Part shown: piece by piece, positions 10,610 through 20,039 of the stretch
How positions within the stretch are numbered: the first letter of the stretch is position 1
How the letters are laid out: each line of letters begins with the position of its first letter
NCBI GenBank assembly: GCA_024636495.1
Contig: JAGXGZ010000082.1
Location: forward strand, 1 to 64,000
Source of the DNA: Roseobacter sp.
GTDB lineage: Bacteria; Pseudomonadota; Alphaproteobacteria; Rhodobacterales; Rhodobacteraceae
Direction of reading: 5' to 3'
Length of the DNA: 64,000 nucleotides
Translations under genes and position numbers: made by a program
Notes under the pieces: generated by a model
The model's database searches: none
Told to the model about the DNA's origin: nothing
Seen by the model: the letters and a program-made list of their open reading frames with translations, nothing else

Positions 10610-11887
10610 ATGACTTTGGACATGACCCAGACATCCGACATCCCCGCTTTGATGGCAGACATCGGAGCCCGCGCCAAAGCTGCCGCAGCTACCTTGGGTT
10701 TCGCCAGCGCCGATCAGAAGCAGACCGCGCTTGAAAAAGCCGCCGACGCCCTTTGGGATGCGCGCGCAAAGATACTGGAAGCAAATCAAAAAGATATGGC
10801 ATTTGGTCGCGAAAAAGGTCTGTCAGATGCGATGTTGGACCGGCTTTTGCTCGACGAAGACCGCATTCAGGCAATCACCGACAGTTTGCGCAGCATTGCC
10901 GGGCAGGCCGATCCTGTGGGCGAGGTTCTGACCGAATGGGATCAGCCGTCGGGATTGCACATTCAGCGGGTGCGCACGCCGTTGGGGGTGATTGGCGTAA
11001 TCTACGAATCCCGGCCCAATGTGACCGCCGACGCTGGCGCGCTTTGCTTGAAAGCGGGCAATGCCGTAATCTTGCGCGGCGGCTCGGAAAGCTTTCATTC
11101 CTCTCGTGCCATTCACGAAGCGTTGCAACAGGGGCTGGAAGCAGCAGGTTTGCCGATTGATGCAATCCAGCTTGTGCCCACGCGGGATCGTGCGGCGGTC
11201 AGCGAAATGCTGACCATGACCGACACGATCGACGTGATTGTTCCGCGCGGCGGCAAAGGGCTGGTGGGTTTGGTGCAACGCGAGGCGCGTGTGCCGGTCT
11301 TTGCGCATCTTGAAGGGATCGTTCACATCTATATCGACGAGGCGGCCGATCCTGAAAAGGTTCTCAAGATCGTCCTGAACGCCAAGACGCGCCGCACCGG
11401 CATCTGCGGGTCCGCAGAATGTCTGCTGATCCACGAGAAAGTGGCCCGCACCATGGGCAAGGGCGTGATCAAAGCGCTTATTGATGCCGGCGTGGAAGTC
11501 AGGGCCGACGAAGCGTTGTCTTCGATCGAAGGGACTGTGCCTGCAACAGACGATGATTGGGGCCGTGAGTATCTTGACATGATCATCGCAGCAAAAACTG
11601 TGCCGGATATTGACGGGGCCATCGCGCATATTCGCCAACACGGGTCAAATCACACCGATTGCATCATTACCGAAGACGATGCGGCGGCAACCAAGTTCAT
11701 GACGCGGCTGGATTCAGCCATCTTGATGCACAACGCCTCTACCCAGTTCGCGGACGGTGGCGAATTTGGCATGGGTGCCGAGATCGGGATCGCCACTGGC
11801 AAAATGCACGCCCGTGGCCCCGTCGGGGCCGAGCAATTGACCAGCTTCAAATATCTGGTGCGCGGCAATGGGGCAGTACGCGGATAG
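10610..11887 (+). CDS. proA: Gamma-glutamyl phosphate reductase
   Basis: Reduces gamma-glutamyl phosphate to glutamate semialdehyde with NADPH, the second step of proline synthesis. The 425-residue aldehyde-dehydrogenase fold shows [20 protein letters not shown] and the catalytic Cys in [11 protein letters not shown]. Start chosen at the ATG at 10610, with AAAGAAGA upstream; a TTG two codons earlier is possible. It converges on chpT, and both share the hairpin at 11894. Confidence 0.96.
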   Translation: MTLDMTQTSDIPALMADIGARAKAAAATLGFASADQKQTALEKAADALWDARAKILEANQKDMAFGREKGLSDAMLDRLLLDEDRIQAITDSLRSIAGQADPVGEVLTEWDQPSGLHIQRVRTPLGVIGVIYESRPNVTADAGALCLKAGNAVILRGGSESFHSSRAIHEALQQGLEAAGLPIDAIQLVPTRDRAAVSEMLTMTDTIDVIVPRGGKGLVGLVQREARVPVFAHLEGIVHIYIDEAADPEKVLKIVLNAKTRRTGICGSAECLLIHEKVARTMGKGVIKALIDAGVEVRADEALSSIEGTVPATDDDWGREYLDMIIAAKTVPDIDGAIAHIRQHGSNHTDCIITEDDAAATKFMTRLDSAILMHNASTQFADGGEFGMGAEIGIATGKMHARGPVGAEQLTSFKYLVRGNGAVRG

Positions 11888-11891
11888 ACAC

Positions 11892-12488
11892 CTAAAACGA
11901 GATTGTAATCTCGTTTTCCACTATCTTTGATGTGATCTGGCGCCCGTCGTCGCGTGCGACGGCGGGCAACAGCCCAAACTGAACCTGCGCTGGCCTTAGC
12001 TTGATCCCCGGTGTTTGCGTGGCCAACACGCCCCAAAGATCGGGGTCAATGTTCATTTTTTTCGCCTGACCGGTCATGCTCCACCGTGGTCCGGATTTTT
12101 CCAGTCTGATATCGCCCCCATAAGGCATCCCCGTCTCGAAACACAAAAGCCCCAAAAGGCACAGCCTGACATCTGCACGTGGTTGCGCGCTGGAAGACGC
12201 CCAGTCGACTTGCCAACGGGATCCATTGTAATAGCCGCGCAAAATTTCGTTAATCTCGGGAAATCCCATCATCTGCTGATTGGCCGCGCCAAATGCCACC
12301 CTGAAGAACTTGATGCGGGCGGTTGCACTGGCAACGCTGTCGCTGATCAGATCCATTTCAGGGCCAGACCCCACGCCCGTCATTGACAGCAGCTCCAAAC
12401 CATTGTTGACCGCGCCGATGGGCGATATCAGGTCATGACAGATACGGCTGCCAATCAAGGTGGCGAAATCGATCTCGGAACTAAGCAA
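11892..12488 (-). CDS. chpT: ChpT-like histidine phosphotransferase
   Basis: Passes phosphate from CckA to CtrA (and CpdR) in alphaproteobacteria. The dimerisation helix contains GSRICHDLISPIGAVNNGLELL, where the His of CHDL is the phosphorylated residue; the C-terminal half is a degenerate ATPase-like fold. Only two starts fit: ATG at 12536, which would overlap the divergent gene, or TTG at 12488, preceded by AAAAAGG about 9 bp upstream; I choose the TTG. At 198 residues it matches the family. CckA is encoded in the same window at 54474-56768. Confidence 0.85.
   Translation of the reverse strand: MLSSEIDFATLIGSRICHDLISPIGAVNNGLELLSMTGVGSGPEMDLISDSVASATARIKFFRVAFGAANQQMMGFPEINEILRGYYNGSRWQVDWASSSAQPRADVRLCLLGLLCFETGMPYGGDIRLEKSGPRWSMTGQAKKMNIDPDLWGVLATQTPGIKLRPAQVQFGLLPAVARDDGRQITSKIVENEITISF
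11894..11917. terminator. Bidirectional terminator between proA and chpT, inside the chpT 3' end
   Basis: A perfect inverted repeat AAAACGAGATT (11894-11904) and AATCTCGTTTT (11907-11917) around GT. It ends in T-runs on both strands, so it can terminate proA rightward and chpT leftward. The hairpin encodes the last codons of chpT, whose TAG begins at 11894. Confidence 0.85.
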
Positions 12489-12517
12489 TTTATAAAGCCT
12501 TTTTGAAAGGACGGCCC

Positions 12518-12721
12518 ATGGATGATTTGAACGCAATCTTGACCCCCGGCATGTTGGTGCGCCATCCGCAAAACCCAGATTGGGGGGTTGGACAGGTCCA
12601 GAGCAATGTTGAGGGTAAGGTCACGGTAAACTTTCGCAGCGAAGGAAAAATGGTCATAGATAGCTTTCGGGTCGGGCTAACCCCCGTCTTCGATGATCGA
12701 TCTTCGTTAGCAAATGGTTAA
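12518..12721 (+). CDS. DUF3553-family small protein (67 aa)
   Basis: A small acidic protein with MLVRHPQNPDWGVGQVQSN, then KVTVNFRSEGKMVID, the text of the DUF3553 family. This is a CarD-like or Tudor-like beta fold common in alphaproteobacteria; function unproven. AAAGG lies about 10 bp before the ATG. It is divergent from chpT, with starts about 30 bp apart, so the promoters must overlap. Confidence 0.75.
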   Translation: MDDLNAILTPGMLVRHPQNPDWGVGQVQSNVEGKVTVNFRSEGKMVIDSFRVGLTPVFDDRSSLANG

Positions 12722-12806
12722 CGCCAGCCTATTTACTTTCGAAACGTTGCGTCTTGGCATCTAAACGCCTATCTGCCGATCACGTAACGGCCAAGGATCG
12801 ATCCTA

Positions 12807-13571
12807 ATGACCATCGGAAATGCGTCGGATTTTGAGGTCAGACTAGCCGCCAGTCCGGCTGAATTGCACGCGGCACAACGCTTGCGTTATGATGTGTTTG
12901 TGACTGAACTGGGGGCCAGTGGTGCCTTGGTTGACCATGATCAGATGCTTGAAAAAGACGCCTATGACCCCTTTGTGGATCACTTGATCTTATACTGCAG
13001 AAAGACCGGCCAAGCTGTTGGAGTATATCGACTTTTGCGCGCTGATATGGCGCAGCGGGCAGGGGGTTTTTATTCGGAAAACGAATACGATCTGTCCCGT
13101 CTCAAGCAGTCGGGCAGGCGGATATTGGAATTGGGACGCTCGTGTTTGCATCCCGATTATCGCGGCGGTGCGGCAATGCATCATTTGTGGTCGGGGCTGG
13201 CTGCCTATGTTGCAACGCACCAGATCGAGATCCTGTTCGGCGTTGCCAGTTTTCACGGCACCGATATTTCCGCGCTTGCGGCGCCTTTATCGTTGTTGCA
13301 TCAAAACCATCTCGCGCCGCCGTCCTTAAGGGTGCAGGCCCGCAAGGAAGCCTACCAGGACATGAATATCATTCCCGCCGCCGACCTTGATCGGCGCCGC
13401 GCCATCGTTCAAATTCCCAGCCTGATCAAGGCGTACCTGCGGGTTGGCGGGTGCGTCGGGGATGGAGCTTTTGTAGATCACGCGTTCAATACGACCGATG
13501 TTTGTCTGATTATGGATACCTCCCAGCTAAGTGAACGACGTGCAAAACTGTACCGCGATGTGGCCAAATGA
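12807..13571 (+). CDS. olsB: OlsB: L-ornithine N-alpha-acyltransferase
   Basis: Transfers a 3-hydroxyacyl chain from acyl-ACP to the alpha-amino group of ornithine, giving lyso-ornithine lipid. The 254-residue GNAT-like protein has AAQRLRYDVFVTELGA near the start, RRILELGRSCLHPDYRGG (the central family motif) and CQ-like tail features. It overlaps the next gene, olsA, by 4 bp; the order olsB-olsA is the usual operon. Confidence 0.9.
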   Translation: MTIGNASDFEVRLAASPAELHAAQRLRYDVFVTELGASGALVDHDQMLEKDAYDPFVDHLILYCRKTGQAVGVYRLLRADMAQRAGGFYSENEYDLSRLKQSGRRILELGRSCLHPDYRGGAAMHHLWSGLAAYVATHQIEILFGVASFHGTDISALAAPLSLLHQNHLAPPSLRVQARKEAYQDMNIIPAADLDRRRAIVQIPSLIKAYLRVGGCVGDGAFVDHAFNTTDVCLIMDTSQLSERRAKLYRDVAK

Positions 13572-14419
13572 GCGCCCCTTGGAACGAAAGCGAGGCGCTG
13601 GCTGATCAAAGGTTTGGCGTCATGGGCTGGGCCAGAATTGTTCTGCGCGGCACTGTGCTGGCGGTTTTTGTGGCCTTCGGGCTGGTGGTTTTGCTGCTGA
13701 TGCGGCTGGTTGAGCGGCCCCTTTGCGGGCAGGGCAGACCGGTTACCCCGCACATTACCCAAATCGTTTGCCGCACCGCCTTTTGGATCATTGGTTTGCG
13801 GCGCCAGCGTATCGGCACCCCGATGCAGCACCCCGGCGCTGTTGTGGCAAACCATACAAGCTGGCTTGATATTTTCTCGCTTAACGCCAGCCAGCGCATT
13901 TACTTCGTCGCAAAGTCAGAAGTTGCAGGCTGGCCGGGCATCGGGTGGCTGGCCCGCGCCACAGGCACGGTTTTCATTGAGCGTAATCCGAAGCGCGCGC
14001 GCGAACAGACGCAGGTTTTCCAGCAGCGGCTTTTGCATAATCACCGGCTGTTGTTTTTTCCCGAAGGCACCAGTACGGACGGGCAACAGGTTTTGCCGTT
14101 TAAAACCACGTTATTTCAGGCGTTTTTAGCGCCCGAGCTTAAAGACGTGATCTGGATCCAGCCCGTCAGCGTGACCTACACATCGCCAGATGGGTCCGAT
14201 GACCGGTTCTATGGCTGGTGGGGCGATATGACATTTGGCGCGCATCTGCTGGCAACACTTGCTGCCCGACAGCATGGCAAAGTGATCACCTGCTATCATG
14301 ACCCCCTTAAGGTCATTGAGTTTTCCGACCGCAAGGCCCTTGCCCTTGCGTGCGAACGGCTGGTGCGGCATGGCCATCAGCGCGATTTGGCGCTCGACCA
14401 GGAAGCACGCCAGAGCTGA
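13568..14419 (+). CDS. olsA: OlsA: lyso-ornithine lipid acyltransferase (PlsC domain)
   Basis: Adds the second acyl chain to lyso-ornithine lipid. The 283-residue protein has an N-terminal membrane helix (about 25-48), then the PlsC catalytic motif NHTSWLD with His96 and Asp101 (HX4D), and FPEGTSTDGQ near residue 162. It overlaps olsB by 4 bp. The domain is shared with phosphatidic-acid-forming PlsC; adjacency to olsB decides the name. Confidence 0.87.
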   Translation: MSAPWNESEALADQRFGVMGWARIVLRGTVLAVFVAFGLVVLLLMRLVERPLCGQGRPVTPHITQIVCRTAFWIIGLRRQRIGTPMQHPGAVVANHTSWLDIFSLNASQRIYFVAKSEVAGWPGIGWLARATGTVFIERNPKRAREQTQVFQQRLLHNHRLLFFPEGTSTDGQQVLPFKTTLFQAFLAPELKDVIWIQPVSVTYTSPDGSDDRFYGWWGDMTFGAHLLATLAARQHGKVITCYHDPLKVIEFSDRKALALACERLVRHGHQRDLALDQEARQS

Positions 14420-14509
14420 GGGAAGACGGTAAAGGCACAGTTGAGGCTTGCAGCCTATCGCACAGTGTCTTATAGGCGCTTTACTTAAACCCGCAGTCGG
14501 GGTTGGGCC

Positions 14510-14530
14510 TTTGGGGGAGAAATCCCCAAA
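14510..14530 (+). promoter_or_regulatory. rpsB: Hairpin in the rpsB leader
   Basis: TTTGGGG (14510-14516) can pair with CCCCAAA (14524-14530), 68 bp before the rpsB start. Ribosomal protein S2 represses its own mRNA in other bacteria through leader structure; whether this hairpin does so here is inference. Confidence 0.35.
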
Positions 14531-14597
14531 TGTCCGCCGGTTGGTCCCATTTGGGATCGAGACCCCCGATGAGGCAAAACCGGAAAGGTAGTATCAC

Positions 14598-15467
14598 ATG
14601 GCTCTTCCAGAGTTCTCCATGCGCCAATTGCTTGAAGCAGGCGTACACTTTGGCCACCAAACGCAGCGTTGGAACCCACGTATGGGTCCGTACATCTACG
14701 GCGCGCGCAACGGCATCCACATCATGGATTTGACGCAAACTGTTCCAATGCTGGATCAGGCGCTGCAAGTCATCCGTGACACCGTCGCCAAAGGCGGCAG
14801 CATTCTTTTCGTCGGCACCAAGCGTCAGGCAGCACAGCCTATCGCCGATGCGGCTGAAAAATGCGCACAGTATTACATGAACCATCGCTGGTTGGGTGGC
14901 ACATTGACCAACTGGCAGACTGTTTCAAAGTCGATCCAGCGTCTGAAATCCATCGACGAACAGTCCGAGCGCGGCTTTGGCGGTTTGACCAAAAAAGAGC
15001 GTCTTGGCATGGAGCGTGACCAGTTCAAACTGGAAGCGTCCTTGGGCGGTATCCGCGAAATGGGCGGTCGTCCCGACCTGATCTTCGTCATCGACGTGAA
15101 AAAAGAAGCGCTGGCCGTCGCCGAAGCCAACAAGCTGGGCATCCCGGTTATTGCGGTTGTCGACACCAACTGTTCGCCAGATGGCATCGATTATATCATT
15201 CCAGGCAACGATGACGCGGCACGCGCCATTGGCCTGTATTGCGACCTTGCAGCCCGCGCTGCGCTGGACGGCATGTCTGCTCAGCTGGGTGCAGCCGGTG
15301 TTGATATCGGTGCGATGGAAGAGGCGCCTCAGGAAGAAGCCCTGATCGACGACGGCGTTGAAGTTGGCGCAGCATCGACCGAGACCGTTTCCAATGACGC
15401 AATCAGTGCAGATGGTCCACTAGATATCGAATCCAAGAAGGACACTGTTGAAGCGGCAAAGTCCTAA
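14598..15467 (+). CDS. rpsB: 30S ribosomal protein S2
   Basis: S2 sits on the head of the small subunit and helps recruit S1. [20 protein letters not shown] opens the protein; [12 protein letters not shown] and [12 protein letters not shown] are conserved. It is 289 residues, about 45 longer than E. coli S2, because of an acidic C-terminal tail ([12 protein letters not shown] onward), as in other alphaproteobacteria. GGAAAGG precedes the ATG. tsf follows, as in most bacteria. Confidence 0.96.
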   Translation: MALPEFSMRQLLEAGVHFGHQTQRWNPRMGPYIYGARNGIHIMDLTQTVPMLDQALQVIRDTVAKGGSILFVGTKRQAAQPIADAAEKCAQYYMNHRWLGGTLTNWQTVSKSIQRLKSIDEQSERGFGGLTKKERLGMERDQFKLEASLGGIREMGGRPDLIFVIDVKKEALAVAEANKLGIPVIAVVDTNCSPDGIDYIIPGNDDAARAIGLYCDLAARAALDGMSAQLGAAGVDIGAMEEAPQEEALIDDGVEVGAASTETVSNDAISADGPLDIESKKDTVEAAKS

Positions 15468-15479
15468 GCGACACTTGCT

Positions 15480-15512
15480 GACAGGCGGGCAGGGGCATCC
15501 CCTCTGCCTGTC
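15480..15512 (+). promoter_or_regulatory. Hairpin in the rpsB-tsf gap
   Basis: GACAGGC (15480-15486) pairs with GCCTGTC (15506-15512), with an inner AGGGG/CCCCT helix. No T-run follows, so it is more likely an mRNA stability or processing element or a partial terminator than a full stop; it could set different levels of S2 and EF-Ts. Confidence 0.5.
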
Positions 15513-15593
15513 ACACACCCGTTACACTTATGAGACATGAGAGCAGGCGTGTCCTGCCCCTCGTATCATCCCAATTCAAGGAGAACCAAAGCG

Positions 15594-16469
15594 ATGGCAA
15601 TTACAGCATCCATGGTCAAAGAACTGCGCGATTCTACTGGCGCAGGCATGATGGACGCCAAGAAGGCGCTGACAGAAACAGATGGCGACATGGAAGCCGC
15701 CGTTGATTGGCTGCGCACCAAAGGTCTGGCCAAAGCGGCTAAGAAATCCGGTCGTACCGCTGCCGAAGGTCTGGTCGCGGTCAAGGTCGAAGGCGGCCAC
15801 GGTGTGGCAGTCGAAGTGAACTCCGAAACCGACTTTGTCGGCAAGAACGCTGATTTCCAGAAGATGGTTTCCAGCATTGCAGGCGCGGCTGTTACCGTAT
15901 CCGATCTGGACGCGTTGAACGCGGTCGAGATCAACGGCAAGCCCGTTTCGACCATGATTACAGACGCGATCGCCACCATCGGCGAAAACATGTCGGTACG
16001 CCGCATGCAGTCCATCGATGGCGATACAGTTGTGTCCTATGTGCACAACGCAGCGGCACCTGAGATGGGCAAAATCGGCGTTCTGGTCGCGATGACCGGC
16101 GGCGACGATGCGTTCGGCAAGCAGATCGCGATGCACATCGCCGCTGTAAACCCGGCAGCCCTGTCCGAGGCCGATCTTGATCCAGCCGTGATCGAGAAGG
16201 AAAAGCAGGTTCAGATGGATATCGCGCGCGAATCCGGCAAGCCTGACGCAGTGATCGAAAAAATGATCGTTGGCCGTATGCAGAAGTACATGGCCGAAGT
16301 GACTTTGCTGAACCAAGCTTTCGTTGTGAACCCTGACCTGACAGTTGGTGCCGCAGCCAAAGAAGCCGGTGCAACCATCACAGGTTTCGTACGTTTGGAA
16401 GTTGGCGAAGGCATCGAAGTTGTCAAAGAAGACTTCGCAGCTGAAGTTGCAAAAGCCGCCAAAGGCTAA
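15594..16469 (+). CDS. tsf: Elongation factor Ts
   Basis: The nucleotide exchange factor for EF-Tu. The N-terminal UBA-like part is [20 protein letters not shown] and [16 protein letters not shown]. The core has the EF-Tu-contacting motif [13 protein letters not shown], and the C-terminal dimerisation module begins about residue 190. It has 291 residues, standard for alphaproteobacteria. AAGGAG lies about 10 bp before the ATG, and the gene ends in the terminator at 16492. Confidence 0.96.
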   Translation: MAITASMVKELRDSTGAGMMDAKKALTETDGDMEAAVDWLRTKGLAKAAKKSGRTAAEGLVAVKVEGGHGVAVEVNSETDFVGKNADFQKMVSSIAGAAVTVSDLDALNAVEINGKPVSTMITDAIATIGENMSVRRMQSIDGDTVVSYVHNAAAPEMGKIGVLVAMTGGDDAFGKQIAMHIAAVNPAALSEADLDPAVIEKEKQVQMDIARESGKPDAVIEKMIVGRMQKYMAEVTLLNQAFVVNPDLTVGAAAKEAGATITGFVRLEVGEGIEVVKEDFAAEVAKAAKG

Positions 16470-16491
16470 GCCAAGCTGACGCGTTACATTA

Positions 16492-16525
16492 GGGGCGGGG
16501 GCGCATATGCGCATCCGCCCTTTTT
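16492..16525. terminator. Terminator after tsf, shared with aroQ
   Basis: GGGCGG (16493-16498) pairs with CCGCCC (16515-16520), enclosing the palindrome GCGCAT/ATGCGC, followed by TTTTT for the plus strand. aroQ converges from the other side, so read-through in both directions may be blocked, although the minus-strand tail is weak. Confidence 0.87.
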
Positions 16526-16541
16526 CTTGTCTATCAAGCTG

Positions 16542-16973
16542 TTAATGCGACAAGTGTCCTTTAAGCGCATCCAAAGCCAGCAGATAGCCTTGTGCACCAA
16601 AGCCGCAGATCTGACCCAACGCGACAGGCGCGATAAACGACTTGTGCCGAAACGCTTCGCGCGCATGGATATTGCTTAGATGCACCTCGACCACCGGCAA
16701 TTCGACCGACGCAATCGCATCCATCAAGGCAATAGATGTGTGGGTAAAGGCGCCTGCGTTGAGGATGATACCCGCGTGCACACCCTTTGCGGCATGGATG
16801 AGGTCAATCAACACGCCTTCATGGTTCGACTGCTCAAAACTTATATCAAAGCCTGTGTCATGGGCGCGGCACATCGCCTCGACATCCGCCAGGGTCGTCG
16901 CCCCGTAGACCTCGGGCTGGCGAGTGCCAAGCAGGTTCAGATTGGGGCCGTTCAGGATCAGGATCGATGTCAT
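16542..16973 (-). CDS. aroQ: 3-dehydroquinate dehydratase, type II
   Basis: Third step of the shikimate pathway. The 143-residue flavodoxin-like enzyme has [19 protein letters not shown], with the catalytic Tyr and Arg, and [15 protein letters not shown], then [12 protein letters not shown] and [12 protein letters not shown]. Length is standard. The aroK and aroB genes lie 3 kb away and the rhodanese gene is immediately upstream on the same strand. Confidence 0.96.
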   Translation of the reverse strand: MTSILILNGPNLNLLGTRQPEVYGATTLADVEAMCRAHDTGFDISFEQSNHEGVLIDLIHAAKGVHAGIILNAGAFTHTSIALMDAIASVELPVVEVHLSNIHAREAFRHKSFIAPVALGQICGFGAQGYLLALDALKGHLSH

Positions 16974-17027
16974 GCGCAGTGCCTTTTACCGTGTTTCAAT
17001 GGGGCCAACATACCCGCAATTTCCTGT

Positions 17028-17429
17028 TTAGTCTTTCTTTTCAGGGAATTCGACAGGTCCGCCATGCTTTTCCCACGTCGAAAATCCGTCTCGCAGATGT
17101 GCAGCAGTAAATCCCATATCCTGCAGGGTCGCCGTGGTCAGTGCCGACCGCCAACCTGAGGCGCAGTGAAACACAAACCTCTTATCCTCGCCGAAAATAG
17201 GCTTGAAATACGGGCTGTCGGGGTCAACCCAGAATTCGATCATCCCCCGAGGGGCATGAAAGCTGCCCGGAATATAGCCGCTGCGCTGTCTTTCGCGAAT
17301 ATCGCGCAGATCGACAATCACCACATCCGGGTCCTCAAGCATTGCTATCAGATCCGGGGTCTCGACCTCGGTTATTCTGGCCCGTGCGGCGTGTACCATA
17401 TCGGCGGAAGAAACCTTGAGCTTGGTCAT
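17028..17429 (-). CDS. Rhodanese-domain protein (133 aa)
   Basis: A single rhodanese domain with VVIVDLRDIRERQRSGYIPGS at the start and FHCASGWRSALT as the active-site loop; Cys in HCASG would carry the persulfide. The sulfur acceptor is unknown. No signal peptide, so cytoplasmic. It lies upstream of aroQ on the same strand with a 54-bp gap. Confidence 0.85.
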   Translation of the reverse strand: MTKLKVSSADMVHAARARITEVETPDLIAMLEDPDVVIVDLRDIRERQRSGYIPGSFHAPRGMIEFWVDPDSPYFKPIFGEDKRFVFHCASGWRSALTTATLQDMGFTAAHLRDGFSTWEKHGGPVEFPEKKD

Positions 17430-17659
17430 GCAATATCCTCAAAAGACTGCGAAAACGGGGGCGTAACGATGCAGATGCTAAAGGGTATGACAGCTTGGGA
17501 CATAACGTAAAGAGGCGGGATTGATCAGGGAAACATCCAAACCGATGTAACGATGCCTGAAAGACAGGGGATGCAACTTGCCTGACAATGGCACAGACCA
17601 AAACAATCAGGCGCGCCACATCCGATCGACGAAGAATTAAGCATTGTAATAATTTGGGA

Positions 17660-17735
<76 letters not shown>

Positions 17736-17984
17736 GTGAGCGATCTACTACCCAAGGGCCAAAGGTGTTTCAACCCCATTATTGCTCTGCACAAGAGATT
17801 TCCTGCATTATTTTTGCACCAACGCCATCGGTCCAGAATTTTGACCAAACGTCGAGGCAAAATCATGTGCGTTGCACATTGCTGCGGGGCAGGCGGTCGG
17901 GTAATGGAATGCTTTCGACGCCCAGACACCGTCAACCTCTCCAAGCCTTCAGATGTCTTGTCCCAATTTCAGAAAGCCCGGCCC

Positions 17985-18764
17985 ATGATCCTAGATATCG
18001 ATGTGCAGTTTGAATATCAGATCACCACGCCAACCGATGTGATCTTGCAAATTCAGGCCCCGAACTTTGCGGATCAAAAGGTGCTAAGCGACAGCTTTGT
18101 GTTAAGCGAGACTTTGCACAAAGCAACAATCGCAGGCGAGGCCGGCATGGGAGAGCGCATGCTGGTCCGGACCGATGGCAATCTTAAGTGCAGCTATCAG
18201 GCGCGTTTCGATGTGGATCGACCTTCGCTGCAGATCGAAGGGATGGCCGCCGTGCCGCCCCATCAATTGCCCAGTGATGCGGTGCGCTATCTGATGCCAT
18301 CGCGCTATTGCCAGTCAGACGAGTTGCAAAACTTTATCGCAGCCGAATATGGTCACCTCAGCGGAGGACGCTTGATCGCGGCTTTGCGGGACTGGATCTT
18401 TGAGCGCTATCAATATGTTTCAGGCTCGAGCAACAGTATGACGACGGCGTTGGATACCTTTGTGCAGCGCCAGGGCGTGTGCCGTGACTTTGCCCATGTG
18501 ATGATCGCGCTGTCACGCGCTGCAGCCATTCCTGCGCGCTTTGCCAGCGTCTATGCGCCTTACGTGACACCACAGGATTTCCACGCGGTGGCCGAGGTGT
18601 TTCTGGATGGCACATGGCATCTGGTTGATGCGACGGGTATGTCTGCTGCCAATCAGATCGTCCGCATCGGCGTTGGCCTTGACGCAGCAGAGGTCCCATT
18701 CCTCAGCAGCTTTGGACCTGCGATGATGCTGTCCCAATCTGTCAAAGTTACGGTCGTGTCTTAG
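17985..18764 (+). CDS. Transglutaminase-like cysteine protease-fold protein
   Basis: A 259-residue protein of the transglutaminase-like superfamily (COG1305). It has an N-terminal beta domain (1-110) and a core with a complete Cys-His-Asp triad: RQGVCRDFAHV, DFHAVAEVF and WHLVDATG. Bacterial members are usually proteases or peptide-modifying enzymes; the substrate is unknown. The ATG at 17985 fits the usual N-terminus; the upstream frame is unconserved. No signal peptide. Confidence 0.82.
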   Translation: MILDIDVQFEYQITTPTDVILQIQAPNFADQKVLSDSFVLSETLHKATIAGEAGMGERMLVRTDGNLKCSYQARFDVDRPSLQIEGMAAVPPHQLPSDAVRYLMPSRYCQSDELQNFIAAEYGHLSGGRLIAALRDWIFERYQYVSGSSNSMTTALDTFVQRQGVCRDFAHVMIALSRAAAIPARFASVYAPYVTPQDFHAVAEVFLDGTWHLVDATGMSAANQIVRIGVGLDAAEVPFLSSFGPAMMLSQSVKVTVVS

Positions 18765-18926
18765 AACGTCAGGGGATCAGCAAAGCTAGGTGAGCGCAGT
18801 TGTTTATGCCTCTGTTATTGCAACACATTGAGAAATTTAGGGCGGTACAATGCGTAACATCGATTATACCTATAATCAGTATTATGTAATATTTACTTGT
18901 TAGCAAAAATCCACACTCTGCGGTAT

Positions 18927-20039
18927 CTAACGTTCGGCCAAAGCCTCGGAAAGTAAGCGCAGAACCGTTTCGCGTGGCACATCGCCTGTGACGAAGGCCT
19001 CACCGATAGTGCGCGCCAGAACAAAGCGTAGTTGTCCGTCGACGACTTTCTTATCTTGCCCCATGAGATCCAGCAGTACAGCAGCGTTGGGCAAATCGCC
19101 CTGAATGTCGCGCAGGTCCGTTTTCATACCCATCGCCTTGAGATGTGCACGCACGCGGCTTGGGTCTTCTTGGGCGCACAAACCAAGACGCGCGGACAGT
19201 TCGAACGCCAAGGCACAGCCGATGGCGACGCCTTCGCCGTGCAACAGCCGGTTCGAATACTGCGTTGCAGATTCCAACGCATGGCAAAACGTATGGCCAA
19301 GGTTCAGCAAAGCGCGTTCGCCCTGCTCAGTCTCGTCACGCGTCACGATGTCGGCCTTCATCTGCACCGACCAACGTACCGCTTCGACCCTTGCGGCCAT
19401 GTCACCCTCCGCCAATGCCGGACCCTGCTGTTCCAACCAGTCAAAGAACACTGCATCACCGAGCAGACCGTATTTCACGACTTCACCATAGCCTGCCAGA
19501 AAATCCCGAGCCTCAAGCGTGCCCAGAACCGCCGTGTCGGCCAGGACCAGCGTTGGCTGGTGAAAGGCCCCGACAAGGTTTTTCCCTTGCGACACGTTGA
19601 TCCCGGTTTTGCCCCCAACCGAACTGTCAACCTGCGCCAGCAAGGACGTAGGAACTTGCACAAATCGAACACCGCGCCGCAGAATTGAAGCGGAAAAACC
19701 GACCAGATCGCCGATGACACCCCCACCAAAAGCGATTATTACGTCATTTCGTTCAACCTTCTGGTCAAGCAGCCAATCCACGCAGCGGGTCACTTGCGCC
19801 CAACATTTTGTTGCCTCTCCGGGTGGCAAGGTTAGCGCCTCGACCGAAATTCCATTGGCCGCCAACCCTGCGCGCAAACCATCCAGATGCAACGCTGCAA
19901 CGGTTTCGTCGCTGATCACCACAACCCTCGGACGCGCCAGAAACGGGGCTATGTATGCACCGGCCTCGGCCAGCAGGCCCGGACCGATCTGGATGTCATA
20001 TTCGCGGCCCGGCAGGCCCACATGGACGGTTTCACGCAT
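18927..20039 (-). CDS. aroB: 3-dehydroquinate synthase
   Basis: Second step of the shikimate pathway; makes 3-dehydroquinate with NAD. The 370-residue enzyme has IIAFGGGVIGDLVGF, the nucleotide site; VPTSLLAQVDSSVGGKTGIN; GYGEVVKYGLL and LLNLGHTFCHALE, with metal-binding residues. I use the ATG at 20039 because GGAAAG lies upstream and it overlaps the aroK stop by 8 bp; an ATG six codons earlier is possible. Confidence 0.96.
   Translation of the reverse strand: MRETVHVGLPGREYDIQIGPGLLAEAGAYIAPFLARPRVVVISDETVAALHLDGLRAGLAANGISVEALTLPPGEATKCWAQVTRCVDWLLDQKVERNDVIIAFGGGVIGDLVGFSASILRRGVRFVQVPTSLLAQVDSSVGGKTGINVSQGKNLVGAFHQPTLVLADTAVLGTLEARDFLAGYGEVVKYGLLGDAVFFDWLEQQGPALAEGDMAARVEAVRWSVQMKADIVTRDETEQGERALLNLGHTFCHALESATQYSNRLLHGEGVAIGCALAFELSARLGLCAQEDPSRVRAHLKAMGMKTDLRDIQGDLPNAAVLLDLMGQDKKVVDGQLRFVLARTIGEAFVTGDVPRETVLRLLSEALAER

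Noticed and set aside
15576-16514. 312-codon minus-strand frame opposite tsf
   Set aside because: It lies wholly over tsf, is rich in Cys, His and Gly, has no ribosome site, and appears as an antisense effect of GC-rich codons.
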